Assembly (NCBI RefSeq): GCF_002364335.1
Contig: NZ_DEXW01000033.1
Span: 1-43,143, forward strand
Source: Winogradskyella sp. UBA3174
GTDB taxonomy: Bacteria > Bacteroidota > Bacteroidia > Flavobacteriales > Flavobacteriaceae
Direction of reading: 5' to 3'
Length of the DNA stretch: 43,143 nucleotides
Positions within the stretch are counted from its first letter, which is position 1. Each line of letters opens with the position of its first letter. Shown here piece after piece: positions 1-7,999 of this stretch. A program made the position numbers and the translations under genes. The notes under the pieces were generated by a model. The model did no database searches. It saw only the letters and a program-made list of their open reading frames with translations, and was not told the DNA's origin.

Positions 1-270
1 GGAAGACGTAAAAACGTTTGGACAGTAGCAAAAAATGCGGTTGACAAAGCGATGCAATATTCGTACAGAGACCGTAGAGTAAAAAAGAGAAATTTCCGTG
101 CGTTATGGATTATGCGTATTAATGCAGGTGCCAGACAACATGGAATGAGCTATTCAAGATTTATGGGAAAATTAAAAACTAATAACATCGGATTGAATCG
201 TAAGGTTCTTGCTGATTTAGCTATGAATCACCCAGAAGCCTTTGAAGCAGTAGTAAACAAAGTAAAATAA
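1..270 (+). CDS. rplT: 50S ribosomal protein L20 (partial, 5' end outside window)
   Basis: This is the C-terminal part of ribosomal protein L20, which binds 23S rRNA and is needed early in 50S subunit assembly. The frame is open from base 1 and gives 89 residues. It begins GRRKNVWTVAKNAVDKAMQY and continues into the basic YRDRRVKKRNFRALWIMRIN region that defines L20. About 25 N-terminal residues of the usual roughly 114 lie upstream of the window. The first in-window ATG (base 52) is internal, not the start. In most bacteria the gene follows infC and rpmI, which would lie just upstream. A strong terminator follows 37 bases after the stop, so it is probably the last gene of its operon. Confidence 0.97.
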   Translation, partial: GRRKNVWTVAKNAVDKAMQYSYRDRRVKKRNFRALWIMRINAGARQHGMSYSRFMGKLKTNNIGLNRKVLADLAMNHPEAFEAVVNKVK

Positions 271-306
271 GGCTTTTAGCCAAAATTAATAACAACATTT
301 CGCTTA

Positions 307-344
307 GAAAAGTCCGATTCGCAAGAATCGGACTTTTTGTTTTT
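307..344 (+). terminator. Rho-independent terminator of rplT
   Basis: A 13-bp perfect stem (AAAGTCCGATTC side at about 308-320, partner at 325-338) closes a GCAA tetraloop at 321-324 and runs into a T tract. It sits directly behind rplT. Confidence 0.92.
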
Positions 345-463
345 AATTTAAAAAATGCACCTTCATTTGAAAACCAACTGATATAAAGTTTAATTGTTAA
401 ATACTCATATATAATTGCAACAATTTATTCATTATCAAACTATATTAAATGACTGAACTAATC

Positions 464-1137
464 TTAAATAAATCTTCTAATTACCTTACTTTCTTCAGTT
501 ATTAACTCTAAAAAATAAATTCCTTTTGGTAATTCTGATAAATTCAAACTAGAATCATTAGTCTTATTTCTATATACAATTTATCCATAAATATTATAAA
601 TAATCGTTTCTAATCCTTTAGTATTGTTTTATGATATATATAAAACTTCAGAAACCGGATTCGGATAAATTGATAATTCTGTTAGTTTTCATTCTAAAAT
701 TGACAAGCTGATATTTTTATATTTAGCAATAAATTCTGAAAAGCTTTCCAACTTAAGCTCTATACTATTAGATTCAATATTTAAAGTTATGTTATTTTGC
801 GTGCTAGAAGATACTTGATTAAAAAATGAATATTCAAAACTATTTTACTCTCTGTATCGCGTCAATATATGTAGAATTAAGTTTGGCAATAAGCTGTATC
901 CACTAGCATCATACGTATAATTACCTAAAAGCGTATTGCGGACTCCAAAACCTTCAAAAGAAAGATCATTATTTATAATTAAATATGAATGAATATTTGG
1001 TTAAACATCTTCGACATTCCAAATAACACCACTTAAATTAGCTTCTAATTCATATAAGTACCATAAAGATTAAAGTCTTGTGCATAATTTGCATTATAAA
1101 ATAACACAAATACTACTAAGATTATAAATTGCTTCAC
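464..1137 (-). pseudogene. Decayed secreted protein with type IX secretion C-terminal sorting domain
   Basis: Read on the minus strand, this is a broken gene of about 220 codons. It starts (GTG at 1137, possibly a mutated ATG) with a signal peptide, KQFIILVVFVLFYNANYA, followed by QDFNLYGTY. After a frameshift near 1045 the reading continues as LEANLSGVIWNVEDV, then a long stretch including SLLPNLILH. It ends with a clear T9SS type A sorting domain: LSIYPNPVSEVLYIS, LETIIYNIYG, LNLSELPKGIYFLELI and finally KVIRRFI before the TAA at 464-466. At least four in-frame stops interrupt it: after NVEDV, after ILTRYRE, after LSILE, and inside the sorting domain. The intact ancestor would have been exported across the outer membrane by the Por/T9SS machinery. 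Its substrate or function cannot be told. The several independent lesions argue against sequencing error. Confidence 0.85.
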
Positions 1138-1153
1138 AGTGTTAAATTTCAAT

Positions 1154-2443
1154 TTAAGTCTTCTGCTTTTTCTTCTTAGCTGCAGGGAATAGCACATTGT
1201 TTAAAATAAGTCTATAGCCAGGAGATGTTGGATGTAGATCTAATTCTGTTTTTGGGTCACCCACTCTATGTGTATAATCTTCAGGGTCGTGACCCCCATA
1301 AAAGGTGAAAAAGCCTTTTCCTTTTATACCATGAATATATTTAGCTTCGCCATTGGTTCTGTTCTTTCCCATCACTAATACATTAGATTTTATTTGATCT
1401 CTTGTAAAAGACGTTGTTTGCCCCATAAACCCTTTTACTAATGACGTATGATTTTGAGTTAACATGGTTGGTATAGGGTCCCATTTTGCAGAATATTCCA
1501 TTAATGAAAAATAATCTGTCTTAAATGGAATTTGTCGTTTCCGAGTCATATCTATTGAAGAAAACTCATAAACATTTGGACTACGCTCTAAAATATAATC
1601 TTTGAATGCAAAAGTTTTAGAAAAATCAACTTTATTCTGATAACCTGGATCGCTTCCATCACCATCAAACATTGGCTCGCAAATATCAATACCTTCTGCG
1701 GATAAAGCTATATCAAAACTATCAGTCGCCGAACACATAGCAAACATAAATCCACCACCTGCAACATAATTTTTAATTTTTATAGCTACCGCTAATTTGG
1801 CATCAGAAACTTTAGAGTATCCTAATTCTTTTGCTAAATTTTCTGCTGATTTTTTTTCTTCAATATACCAAGCCGCAGAACGAAAGGTTCTGTAAAATTT
1901 ACCATATTGACCTGTAAAATCTTCATGATGTAAGTGTAACCAATCGTATAATAACAATTCATCATTCAATACTTCTTTGTCATAAATTGTTTCATAAGGT
2001 ATTTCTGCATACGTTAATACCATGGTTACCGCGTCATCCCAAGGTTGTTTTCCGTAAGGTGTGTATACGGCAATTTTAGGGGCTTTTTCTAACACGACAG
2101 CTTCTTGGTTAACTGCTGGACTAGCGATATTTTCTAAAATTTGAGCCGCTTTAGCATCAGAAATAATTTCGAAAGAAACCCCTCTTATCTGACACTCGCG
2201 TTGTATAATTTCTCCATCTGGCAATAAAAAAGATCCACCTCTATAGTTTAATAGCCATTTCACTTTAAGCTCACGTTCTAACATCCAGTAGGTTACACCA
2301 TAAGCTTTTAAATGGTTTTCTTGAGATTCCGAATCCATGGGAATAAGTATATAAGACGCATATACATTAATATTCAAAAAAAATACAACTATTATAAAAA
2401 GTGCTTGTTTCAAATTCGTAGGTTTAGAACGAAATATAGTCAA
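1154..2443 (-). CDS. Conserved secreted protein, class I amidotransferase-like (often named asparagine synthetase B)
   Basis: This is a 429-residue protein with an N-terminal hydrophobic export segment (about residues 12-29, LKQALFIIVVFFLNINVYAS). I recognise it as a family found widely in Bacteroidetes and commonly labelled asparagine synthetase B. The sequence does not support that name. It has no N-terminal Cys glutaminase domain and no ATP-pyrophosphatase SGGxDS loop. Instead it shows GGGFMFAMCSATDSFD, a Cys in a nucleophile-elbow-like setting, and FYGGHDPEDYTHRVGDP, which resemble class I glutamine-amidotransferase-like folds. The C-terminus ends in a short basic tail, PAAKKKKQKT. The exported location also conflicts with amino-acid synthesis. 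The gene lies 41 bp downstream of the sulfotransferase-like gene on the same strand, so it may share its transcript. The substrate is unknown. Confidence 0.8.
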   Translation of the reverse strand: MTIFRSKPTNLKQALFIIVVFFLNINVYASYILIPMDSESQENHLKAYGVTYWMLERELKVKWLLNYRGGSFLLPDGEIIQRECQIRGVSFEIISDAKAAQILENIASPAVNQEAVVLEKAPKIAVYTPYGKQPWDDAVTMVLTYAEIPYETIYDKEVLNDELLLYDWLHLHHEDFTGQYGKFYRTFRSAAWYIEEKKSAENLAKELGYSKVSDAKLAVAIKIKNYVAGGGFMFAMCSATDSFDIALSAEGIDICEPMFDGDGSDPGYQNKVDFSKTFAFKDYILERSPNVYEFSSIDMTRKRQIPFKTDYFSLMEYSAKWDPIPTMLTQNHTSLVKGFMGQTTSFTRDQIKSNVLVMGKNRTNGEAKYIHGIKGKGFFTFYGGHDPEDYTHRVGDPKTELDLHPTSPGYRLILNNVLFPAAKKKKQKT

Positions 2444-2484
2444 ATATTAATCTGTAAGACTGTAATTTATTATTCTTTTAAGAT

Positions 2485-3210
2485 TTAAAGTGCGTACGCT
2501 AAGAGTTGTTTGTAATAAGGTGTGCTCTTTTCTAAAAGTGGTATAAGATGCTCTGGGAATTTATCTTCCTTTGGCTTATATGTTAAAAAACCTTTAGATT
2601 TATGTACGTTATTGTACCAATACTCTGCCCAAATCCCATCTTCATTTATTTTTTGAGGTGACCATTTCAGCATTTTTTTACTGAATGGAATATCAATAAA
2701 TGCACATAATTTCTTTAATACTTCTTCTGGATTTGATAATACTTTTTTAGAATCTAATACTGAAAATGAAATTTTTTCATTTTTAAAGTAGTTTATTAAA
2801 TCTAAATGAAGTTTATAGCCTACATCATCTATGGTGGGGTTTTTAATGACTTTATCAAAAGAGGGTAACATATCTTCTGGGTCTCTTGTTAGAATAATAT
2901 TAATCATTTCCTTCATGAAATCTCGATTTAGATCTAGAAGATGATGCGTCATATGCTTAAAAAATAAAACTGGTTTTTCATTTTCTTCCAACATCATTTT
3001 AACCACGTTATCACCATTATTTTCCATTGTATTTAAAATGTCTTGAGCACCAGGATGATAAGCATGGGCTTCGGGATGATACTTCAAATAATAGGCATAT
3101 AAGGGCTCGTCGAAAACTTTAGTATCATCTCGTTGCGCAAAAGAATACATTAACGCTGTTGAGATATTACGAGGCCCAGACCATAGACAAATACGTTTCA
3201 TATTATCCAT
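2485..3210 (-). CDS. Sulfotransferase-like P-loop protein paired with aminotransferase
   Basis: This is a protein of 241 residues from the start chosen here. Residues 5-27, beginning KRICLWSGPRNISTALMYSF, form a sulfotransferase-type 5' phosphosulfate-binding loop. IILTRDPEDMLPSF lies further on, as in the 3' phosphate-binding strand of sulfotransferases and related hydrolase families. A longer reading is open to 3285, but those extra 25 residues lie inside the aminotransferase gene and look non-native. ATG codons at 3210 and 3201 both precede KRICLWSG; the first overlaps the upstream stop by 8 bases. The coupling to the class IV aminotransferase suggests that the two proteins act together. 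The true acceptor or reaction is unknown, and sulfotransferase activity is only a fold-level inference. Confidence 0.8.
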   Translation of the reverse strand: MDNMKRICLWSGPRNISTALMYSFAQRDDTKVFDEPLYAYYLKYHPEAHAYHPGAQDILNTMENNGDNVVKMMLEENEKPVLFFKHMTHHLLDLNRDFMKEMINIILTRDPEDMLPSFDKVIKNPTIDDVGYKLHLDLINYFKNEKISFSVLDSKKVLSNPEEVLKKLCAFIDIPFSKKMLKWSPQKINEDGIWAEYWYNNVHKSKGFLTYKPKEDKFPEHLIPLLEKSTPYYKQLLAYAL

Positions 3211-4120
3211 TTGATACTGTTTTTTCAATGAGTATGTTATACAGTTTACTAAGTTCTCTTGTCTTATCACCATAGTTACCTTCACCTATTTGTCGTCCAT
3301 CAATTTTAGTAACTGGTGTTAATCCACCAAATGTACCAGTAACGAAAGCTTCATCAGCACCATAAACGTCGAATAAAGAGAAGTCTTTTTCGTAGCAAGG
3401 AATATTATTTAGTTTACAAACTTCAATAACTTTTGCTCTAGTTATACCATTCATACAATACTTACTTGTAGACGTCCAAACTTCATTATTCTTAATTACA
3501 AAAAAATTAGTTGCATTACATGTTGCAATAAACCCGTGTATATCTAACATTAATGCCTCATCAGCCCCTGCTTGAATTGCTTGAATTAAAGCTTGTACTT
3601 CGTGAAGTTTACTATGACAATTTAATCGTGGGTCTAAATAATCTGGAGAGCCTCTTCTTATCGTACTTGTAAAAAGTGTAATTCCTTTTTCTTTGGAGTC
3701 CTTTGAGGCTGTTTTATGCTCAGGAATAATAACAACGTTAGGCCCAGAAATTATTAATCTAGGATCTTGTGAAGGTGTTTTTTTAATCCCACGGGTTATC
3801 ATTATTCTAACGTGCACACCGTCTGTCATTTTATTAGCCTTTAACGTATTCCAAACCTTCTGAGTTAACTCCCCTTTAGTAAAAGGTAAATGCATACCAA
3901 CAGTTGCAGCAGATTGCCACAAACGATTAAAATGATCTTCTAAAGATACTAGGACACCATGATGAAGTCTTAGAGCTTCCCAAACACCATCACCCACTAA
4001 ATAACCACTGTCAAAAACTGATATCTTAGCTTCATTTCTAGGGAATAATTGATCGTTTATAGAAATTAAAATAGCTTCATTTCTCGGGTCTTCTATGGCG
4101 TTGTGTGTACCGTGAATCAT
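3203..4120 (-). CDS. Class IV PLP-dependent aminotransferase (branched-chain/D-amino-acid type)
   Basis: This 305-residue fold-type IV aminotransferase transfers an amino group from an amino acid to a 2-oxo acid using pyridoxal phosphate. Family features are SVFDSGYLVGDGVWEALRL near residues 34-52, GADEALMLDIHGFIATCNAT at about 185-204 (the cofactor and substrate loop), and TGTFGGLTPV near the C-terminus. The likely catalytic lysine is K171 in HSKLHEVQ, although the spacing to the GADEAL block is a few residues shorter than in IlvE, so this assignment is tentative. The start lies at ATG 4120. The downstream sulfotransferase-like gene overlaps its stop codon, indicating translational coupling. 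Branched-chain aminotransferase is the usual automatic name; the real substrate may differ. Confidence 0.85.
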   Translation of the reverse strand: MIHGTHNAIEDPRNEAILISINDQLFPRNEAKISVFDSGYLVGDGVWEALRLHHGVLVSLEDHFNRLWQSAATVGMHLPFTKGELTQKVWNTLKANKMTDGVHVRIMITRGIKKTPSQDPRLIISGPNVVIIPEHKTASKDSKEKGITLFTSTIRRGSPDYLDPRLNCHSKLHEVQALIQAIQAGADEALMLDIHGFIATCNATNFFVIKNNEVWTSTSKYCMNGITRAKVIEVCKLNNIPCYEKDFSLFDVYGADEAFVTGTFGGLTPVTKIDGRQIGEGNYGDKTRELSKLYNILIEKTVSNG

Positions 4121-4128
4121 ATAGTTAG

Positions 4129-4155
4129 ATTTTAAGTAGTAAAGCTACTTAAAAT
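4129..4155 (-). terminator. Perfect hairpin between AI-2E gene and aminotransferase gene
   Basis: An 11-bp perfect inverted repeat (4129-4139 with 4145-4155) closes a 5-base loop. It lies in the 56-bp gap between two minus-strand genes. It has no clear T tract on the minus strand, so it may be a weak terminator or an mRNA-end stabiliser. Confidence 0.4.
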
Positions 4156-4176
4156 TAGTAACAGTATTTTATCCTT

Positions 4177-5217
4177 TTAAAGTTCTTTTAGATCGGTTTG
4201 CTTACCAGAAAGAAGACTTGCAATAAGTTTTGTACCCGGAAATTGTTCAAGAATAATTTTTATAAATACAGTAATTGGAATTGCCATAATTAAACCTGGA
4301 ATTCCCCATAGAAAGCCCCAAAACATAAGCATAACTAGAACCGCTATGATATTAATTGAAAACGATTTACCCATAAAAATAGGCTCTAGAATTGCACCGA
4401 AAACAACTTGAACAAGTGCTACAGATAAAATAAAGAAAAATAAAGTACTCGTTGGGTCTAATTCTACAAACGCAAATATAGATAATAGTATAACTGAGAT
4501 AAAGGAACCTACCATTTGAACAAAGTTTATTGCAAAAGCAAATAATCCCCAAAAAATAGGGAAACTTACATCAAAAAACACACACATTAATCCGGTAAAG
4601 AGACCGGTTAAAACACTTACCAAAAATTTTACTTTAATAAATTTTATAAGATCATTTTCAATCTTCATAAAGGTTTTTACCGAAGTATATTTTTGTTTTA
4701 AGAGTGTGTTGTTTAATAATTTGTAGACATTTATTGACTCTGCTAACCATAGGATAACGAAGAAAACAGTCATAAGTAATGTGGTTAAAAAAGTTCTTAA
4801 AAACCCAATAGTTGAACCTAGATTTTCTTTCTCAAAAAATTGAGCAAAGATATTTTTATTCTGTTCATATTCTACACCAAACGTGTCAGATAAATACAAC
4901 TTAATCTCTCCTAATCTTTCTTCTGCTTTTGGAAAAAATTCTGATTTTGTAGCTATAATTTCTTTGCTAGATAATTGTATTAATTCTATACCCAGTTTAA
5001 GACCTCCAATTACTAAAAGTAAGACTATAATTACACTTACAAATTTGGGTATTTTTCTTCTTCCAAACCATCTCATTAATGGTAAAAACAAGAGCGCTAT
5101 AAACATTGAAAATACTAATGGTATAAATATAAAAGATAAGATTTTTAATAAATAAAAAACTAGGGGAACAACAATAATTAGTAACAACACGTTGGTTGTA
5201 CGTCTTTGATCTAACAT
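4177..5217 (-). CDS. AI-2E family (PerM-like) membrane transporter
   Basis: This is a 346-residue integral membrane protein of the AI-2E/UPF0118 family. It has two to three N-terminal membrane segments (about residues 8-75), a charged soluble stretch (about 80-135), and a C-terminal block of four to five helices that contains the family's conserved GLFAFAINFVQMVGSFIS and WGFLWGIPGLIMAIP segments. Members include the E. coli autoinducer-2 exporter TqsA and various ion antiporters, so the name does not fix a substrate. ATG 5217 begins MLDQRRTTN right before the first helix. It lies upstream of the aminotransferase pair with a hairpin between them. Confidence 0.9.
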   Translation of the reverse strand: MLDQRRTTNVLLLIIVVPLVFYLLKILSFIFIPLVFSMFIALLFLPLMRWFGRRKIPKFVSVIIVLLLVIGGLKLGIELIQLSSKEIIATKSEFFPKAEERLGEIKLYLSDTFGVEYEQNKNIFAQFFEKENLGSTIGFLRTFLTTLLMTVFFVILWLAESINVYKLLNNTLLKQKYTSVKTFMKIENDLIKFIKVKFLVSVLTGLFTGLMCVFFDVSFPIFWGLFAFAINFVQMVGSFISVILLSIFAFVELDPTSTLFFFILSVALVQVVFGAILEPIFMGKSFSINIIAVLVMLMFWGFLWGIPGLIMAIPITVFIKIILEQFPGTKLIASLLSGKQTDLKEL

Positions 5218-5289
5218 GAGACAATTTTCTTATAAATAAGCAAAAGTAAAGGTAAGCTAAAAAAGAATTTTTTAATTCATAAAATGCTG

Positions 5290-6822
5290 TTAAAAAGGCA
5301 CACCATCATCTTCAGGTCCATCAAAAGCGTCAGAGGGAGAAGGGAAATTATCTGGTTTAAACGTGTTATCATTTGCAGCTGCATTCATTTTAGAATGAAA
5401 TTCACCAAAAGGAGTATCAAAATCATCTAAATTATCAAACTTACCTAAGTGACCAATAAACTTCAATCTAATACTATCTAGTCCACCATTTCGATGCTTA
5501 GCTACAATAAATTCACCTTGACCTTCTGTTGGAGAGCGTTCTTCATCATCCCATTCATCAATCTTATAATATTCTGGTCTATAAATAAAGGACACTATAT
5601 CCGCATCTTGCTCAATCGCACCAGATTCACGTAAATCAGATAATAAAGGTCGTTTACTTCCACCACGTGTTTCTACCGCACGCGATAACTGTGATAATGC
5701 TATTACAGGAATACTTAATTCCTTAGCCAAAGCCTTGAGATTACGAGAAATTGTTGATATTTCTTGTTCACGATTTCCTCCTTTTTGACTTCCACCCGCT
5801 GTCATCAATTGCAAATAATCAATCATTATCATTTTAATGCCGTATTGGGAGGCTAAACGACGTGCTTTTGCTCTTAAATCGAAAATTGAAAGTGAAGGAG
5901 TGTCATCTATAAATAAAGGTGCATTCTCTAAAGTCTTTACTTTTACGTTGAGTTGCTCCCATTCGTGTTTTTCTAACTTACCTGTTCTCAATTTTTCTGA
6001 AGACAAGCCTGTTTCACTTGAAATTAAACGTGTAATTAATTGTACAGAAGACATTTCTAATGAAAAGAAAGCCACAGGGATATTACTATTAACGGCAACA
6101 TTACGAGCCATCGTTAGTGTAAATGCTGTTTTACCCATACCAGGACGTGCAGCTACAATGATTAAATCGGATTGTTGCCAACCAGAAGTTAATTTATCTA
6201 GTTTATCAAAACCAGAAGGAATTCCACTCATTCCTTCTTTGTTAGACATTTCTTCAATTTTCTTTTTAGCTTGAATTACCAAACTCTGAGCCGTCTCAGT
6301 TGACTTTTTGACATTACCTTGAGTAACTTCATAGAGCTTAGCTTCTGCATTATCTAAAAGGTCAAAAACATCTTTGGTCTCATCGTAGGCTTCTTCTATA
6401 ATTTCGTTAGAAATTTTAATTAGACTTCGTTGTATATATTTTTGAAGAATAATACGTGCATGAAACTCAATATGCGCAGAAGATGATACACGTTGTGTTA
6501 AGGAGATTAAATAAAAATCACCACCAACCACGTCTAATTTTTCATCTTTTCTTAATTGACTAGAAACGGTTAATAAATCGACAGGCTCACTGTTTTCAAA
6601 TAATTTAAAAATAGCTTCAAAAATATGTTTATGAGCATCTTTATAAAATGCTTCAGGGCTCAAAATATCAATTACCTCATCGACACCTTTTTTATCAATC
6701 ATCATCGCCCCAAGTACAACTTCCTCTAAGTCAAGTGCCTGAGGTGGTAATTTACCTTTTTCAAGGCTAATAATATTGCTCTTATCAACTTTATAACCTT
6801 GTATTGGATTTGGTTGTTTCAT
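5290..6822 (-). CDS. dnaB: Replicative DNA helicase DnaB
   Basis: This 510-residue protein is the ring helicase that unwinds DNA at the replication fork. The N-terminal DnaB domain spans about residues 25-130 (PPQALDLEEVVLGAMMIDKK). After a linker comes the RecA-like C-terminal domain with Walker A ARPGMGKT at 225-232 and the LSQLSRAVETRGGSKRP and SDLRESGAIEQDADIVSF motifs. There is no intein. The C-terminal tail is acidic and Asn/Pro-rich, which is common in flavobacteria. The start MKQPNPIQGYKVDK follows an AT-rich region that contains an inverted accA terminator about 115 bp upstream, so it probably has its own promoter. Confidence 0.97.
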   Translation of the reverse strand: MKQPNPIQGYKVDKSNIISLEKGKLPPQALDLEEVVLGAMMIDKKGVDEVIDILSPEAFYKDAHKHIFEAIFKLFENSEPVDLLTVSSQLRKDEKLDVVGGDFYLISLTQRVSSSAHIEFHARIILQKYIQRSLIKISNEIIEEAYDETKDVFDLLDNAEAKLYEVTQGNVKKSTETAQSLVIQAKKKIEEMSNKEGMSGIPSGFDKLDKLTSGWQQSDLIIVAARPGMGKTAFTLTMARNVAVNSNIPVAFFSLEMSSVQLITRLISSETGLSSEKLRTGKLEKHEWEQLNVKVKTLENAPLFIDDTPSLSIFDLRAKARRLASQYGIKMIMIDYLQLMTAGGSQKGGNREQEISTISRNLKALAKELSIPVIALSQLSRAVETRGGSKRPLLSDLRESGAIEQDADIVSFIYRPEYYKIDEWDDEERSPTEGQGEFIVAKHRNGGLDSIRLKFIGHLGKFDNLDDFDTPFGEFHSKMNAAANDNTFKPDNFPSPSDAFDGPEDDGVPF

Positions 6823-6935
6823 AGTGTACGAAAGTAGCTAAATGGTATTGATAAACTACATGTTGAGTGTTTTGCAATCTCAACAGTTCGTTAACAATTT
6901 AACTGTTAATAACTCTTATATATTGTTAATAGTGA

Positions 6936-6968
6936 CAAAAAAACTGAAGTTAAAGACTTCAGTTTTTT
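6936..6968 (-). terminator. Terminator downstream of accA
   Basis: A near-perfect stem (AAAAAACTGAAGT at about 6938-6950 with ACTTCAGTTTTTT at 6955-6967) closes a 4-base loop and ends in a T run on both strands. It lies just after the accA stop on the minus strand. Confidence 0.88.
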
Positions 6969-6990
6969 AAATTACCTATGTTTAGTGGAA

Positions 6991-7944
6991 CTAGTCTTTA
7001 TAGACTCCCATTTCACTATATTTATCCATACGTTGTTTAACCAATTCTTTTGGTGATAAGTTTTTAAGATCTTCATAAGACTTTAAAATAGCATCTTTTA
7101 CAGCTGAAAAAGCTTTCTCTCTGTCTGTGTGTGCGCCACCTAATGGTTCTTTAATAATTTGATCAACAAGCTTCATGCGCTTCATATCTTTGGCTGTAAG
7201 CTTTAGAGCTTCTGCAGCCTGTTCTTTATATTCCCAACTTCTCCATAAAATTGAAGAACATGATTCTGGCGAAATAACTGAATACCACGTATTCTCTAGC
7301 ATCATAACGCGATCACCTACTCCAATTCCTAATGCACCACCTGATGCTCCTTCGCCTATTATAATAGTTATTATAGGAACTTTAAGACGTGCCATTTCTA
7401 TAATATTTCGAGCTATGGCTTCACCTTGTCCACGCTCTTCAGCCTCTAGACCTGGATAAGCACCTGGAGTATCAATTAAAGTAACTACAGGAATACCAAA
7501 TTTTTCTGCTGATTTCATTAAGCGTAATGCTTTACGATAACCTTCAGGGTTAGACATTCCGAAATTACGATACTGTCTGGTTTTGGTATTAAATCCTTTT
7601 TGCTGACCTATAAACATATAAGATTGGTCACCTATTTTACCTAAACCACCTATCATTGCCTTATCATCTTTAACATTTCTGTCTCCATGTAATTCTAAAA
7701 AAGAATCGCCACAAAGCGCTTTAATATGATCTAATGTATAAGGTCTATTTGGATGACGCGATAATTGTACACGTTGCCATGCTGATAAATTTTTGTATAT
7801 ATCTTTCTTAGTCTCAGCAAGCTTTAACTCAATTTGTTTGCAGGTCTCTGTAACATCTACATCACTCTCCTGACCGATAATCTGACACTTATCTAGTTGG
7901 TCTTCTAGCTCTTTTATTGGTAATTCAAACTCTAAATATTCCAT
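6991..7944 (-). CDS. accA: Acetyl-CoA carboxylase carboxyltransferase subunit alpha
   Basis: This 317-residue protein has the usual AccA length. With AccD it transfers the carboxyl group from carboxybiotin to acetyl-CoA, the first committed step of fatty-acid synthesis. Diagnostic segments are RHPNRPYTLDHI near residue 65, the oxyanion-hole and CoA region TLIDTPGAYPGLEAEERGQG, and IGEGASGGALGIGVGD. The N-terminal helical region with ELEDQLDK is as expected. It is a single-gene unit here, with a terminator 20 bp behind the stop and a TATATTTG -7 element about 40 bp before the start. accD and accBC are not in the window. Confidence 0.97.
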   Translation of the reverse strand: MEYLEFELPIKELEDQLDKCQIIGQESDVDVTETCKQIELKLAETKKDIYKNLSAWQRVQLSRHPNRPYTLDHIKALCGDSFLELHGDRNVKDDKAMIGGLGKIGDQSYMFIGQQKGFNTKTRQYRNFGMSNPEGYRKALRLMKSAEKFGIPVVTLIDTPGAYPGLEAEERGQGEAIARNIIEMARLKVPIITIIIGEGASGGALGIGVGDRVMMLENTWYSVISPESCSSILWRSWEYKEQAAEALKLTAKDMKRMKLVDQIIKEPLGGAHTDREKAFSAVKDAILKSYEDLKNLSPKELVKQRMDKYSEMGVYKD

Positions 7945-7985
7945 ACAATTTGAAGTTAGTTTTAGTTTGGTTAGTTATTCTGCTA

Positions 7986-7993
7986 CAAATATA
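7986..7993 (-). promoter_or_regulatory. Putative -7 element of accA
   Basis: TATATTTG on the minus strand, 42 bases before the accA ATG, matches the Bacteroidetes TAnnTTTG consensus. No clear TTTG -33 box lies at the proper distance. Confidence 0.4.
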
Positions 7994-7999
7994 AAAACT

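Noticed and set aside
3211..3285. Longer N-terminus for the sulfotransferase-like protein
   Set aside because: The region lies inside the aminotransferase gene, and the conserved P-loop begins right after the later ATG codons.
5837..6274. Plus-strand open frame of 145 codons inside dnaB
   Set aside because: It is the antisense shadow of dnaB; its composition follows the reverse of conserved helicase codons.
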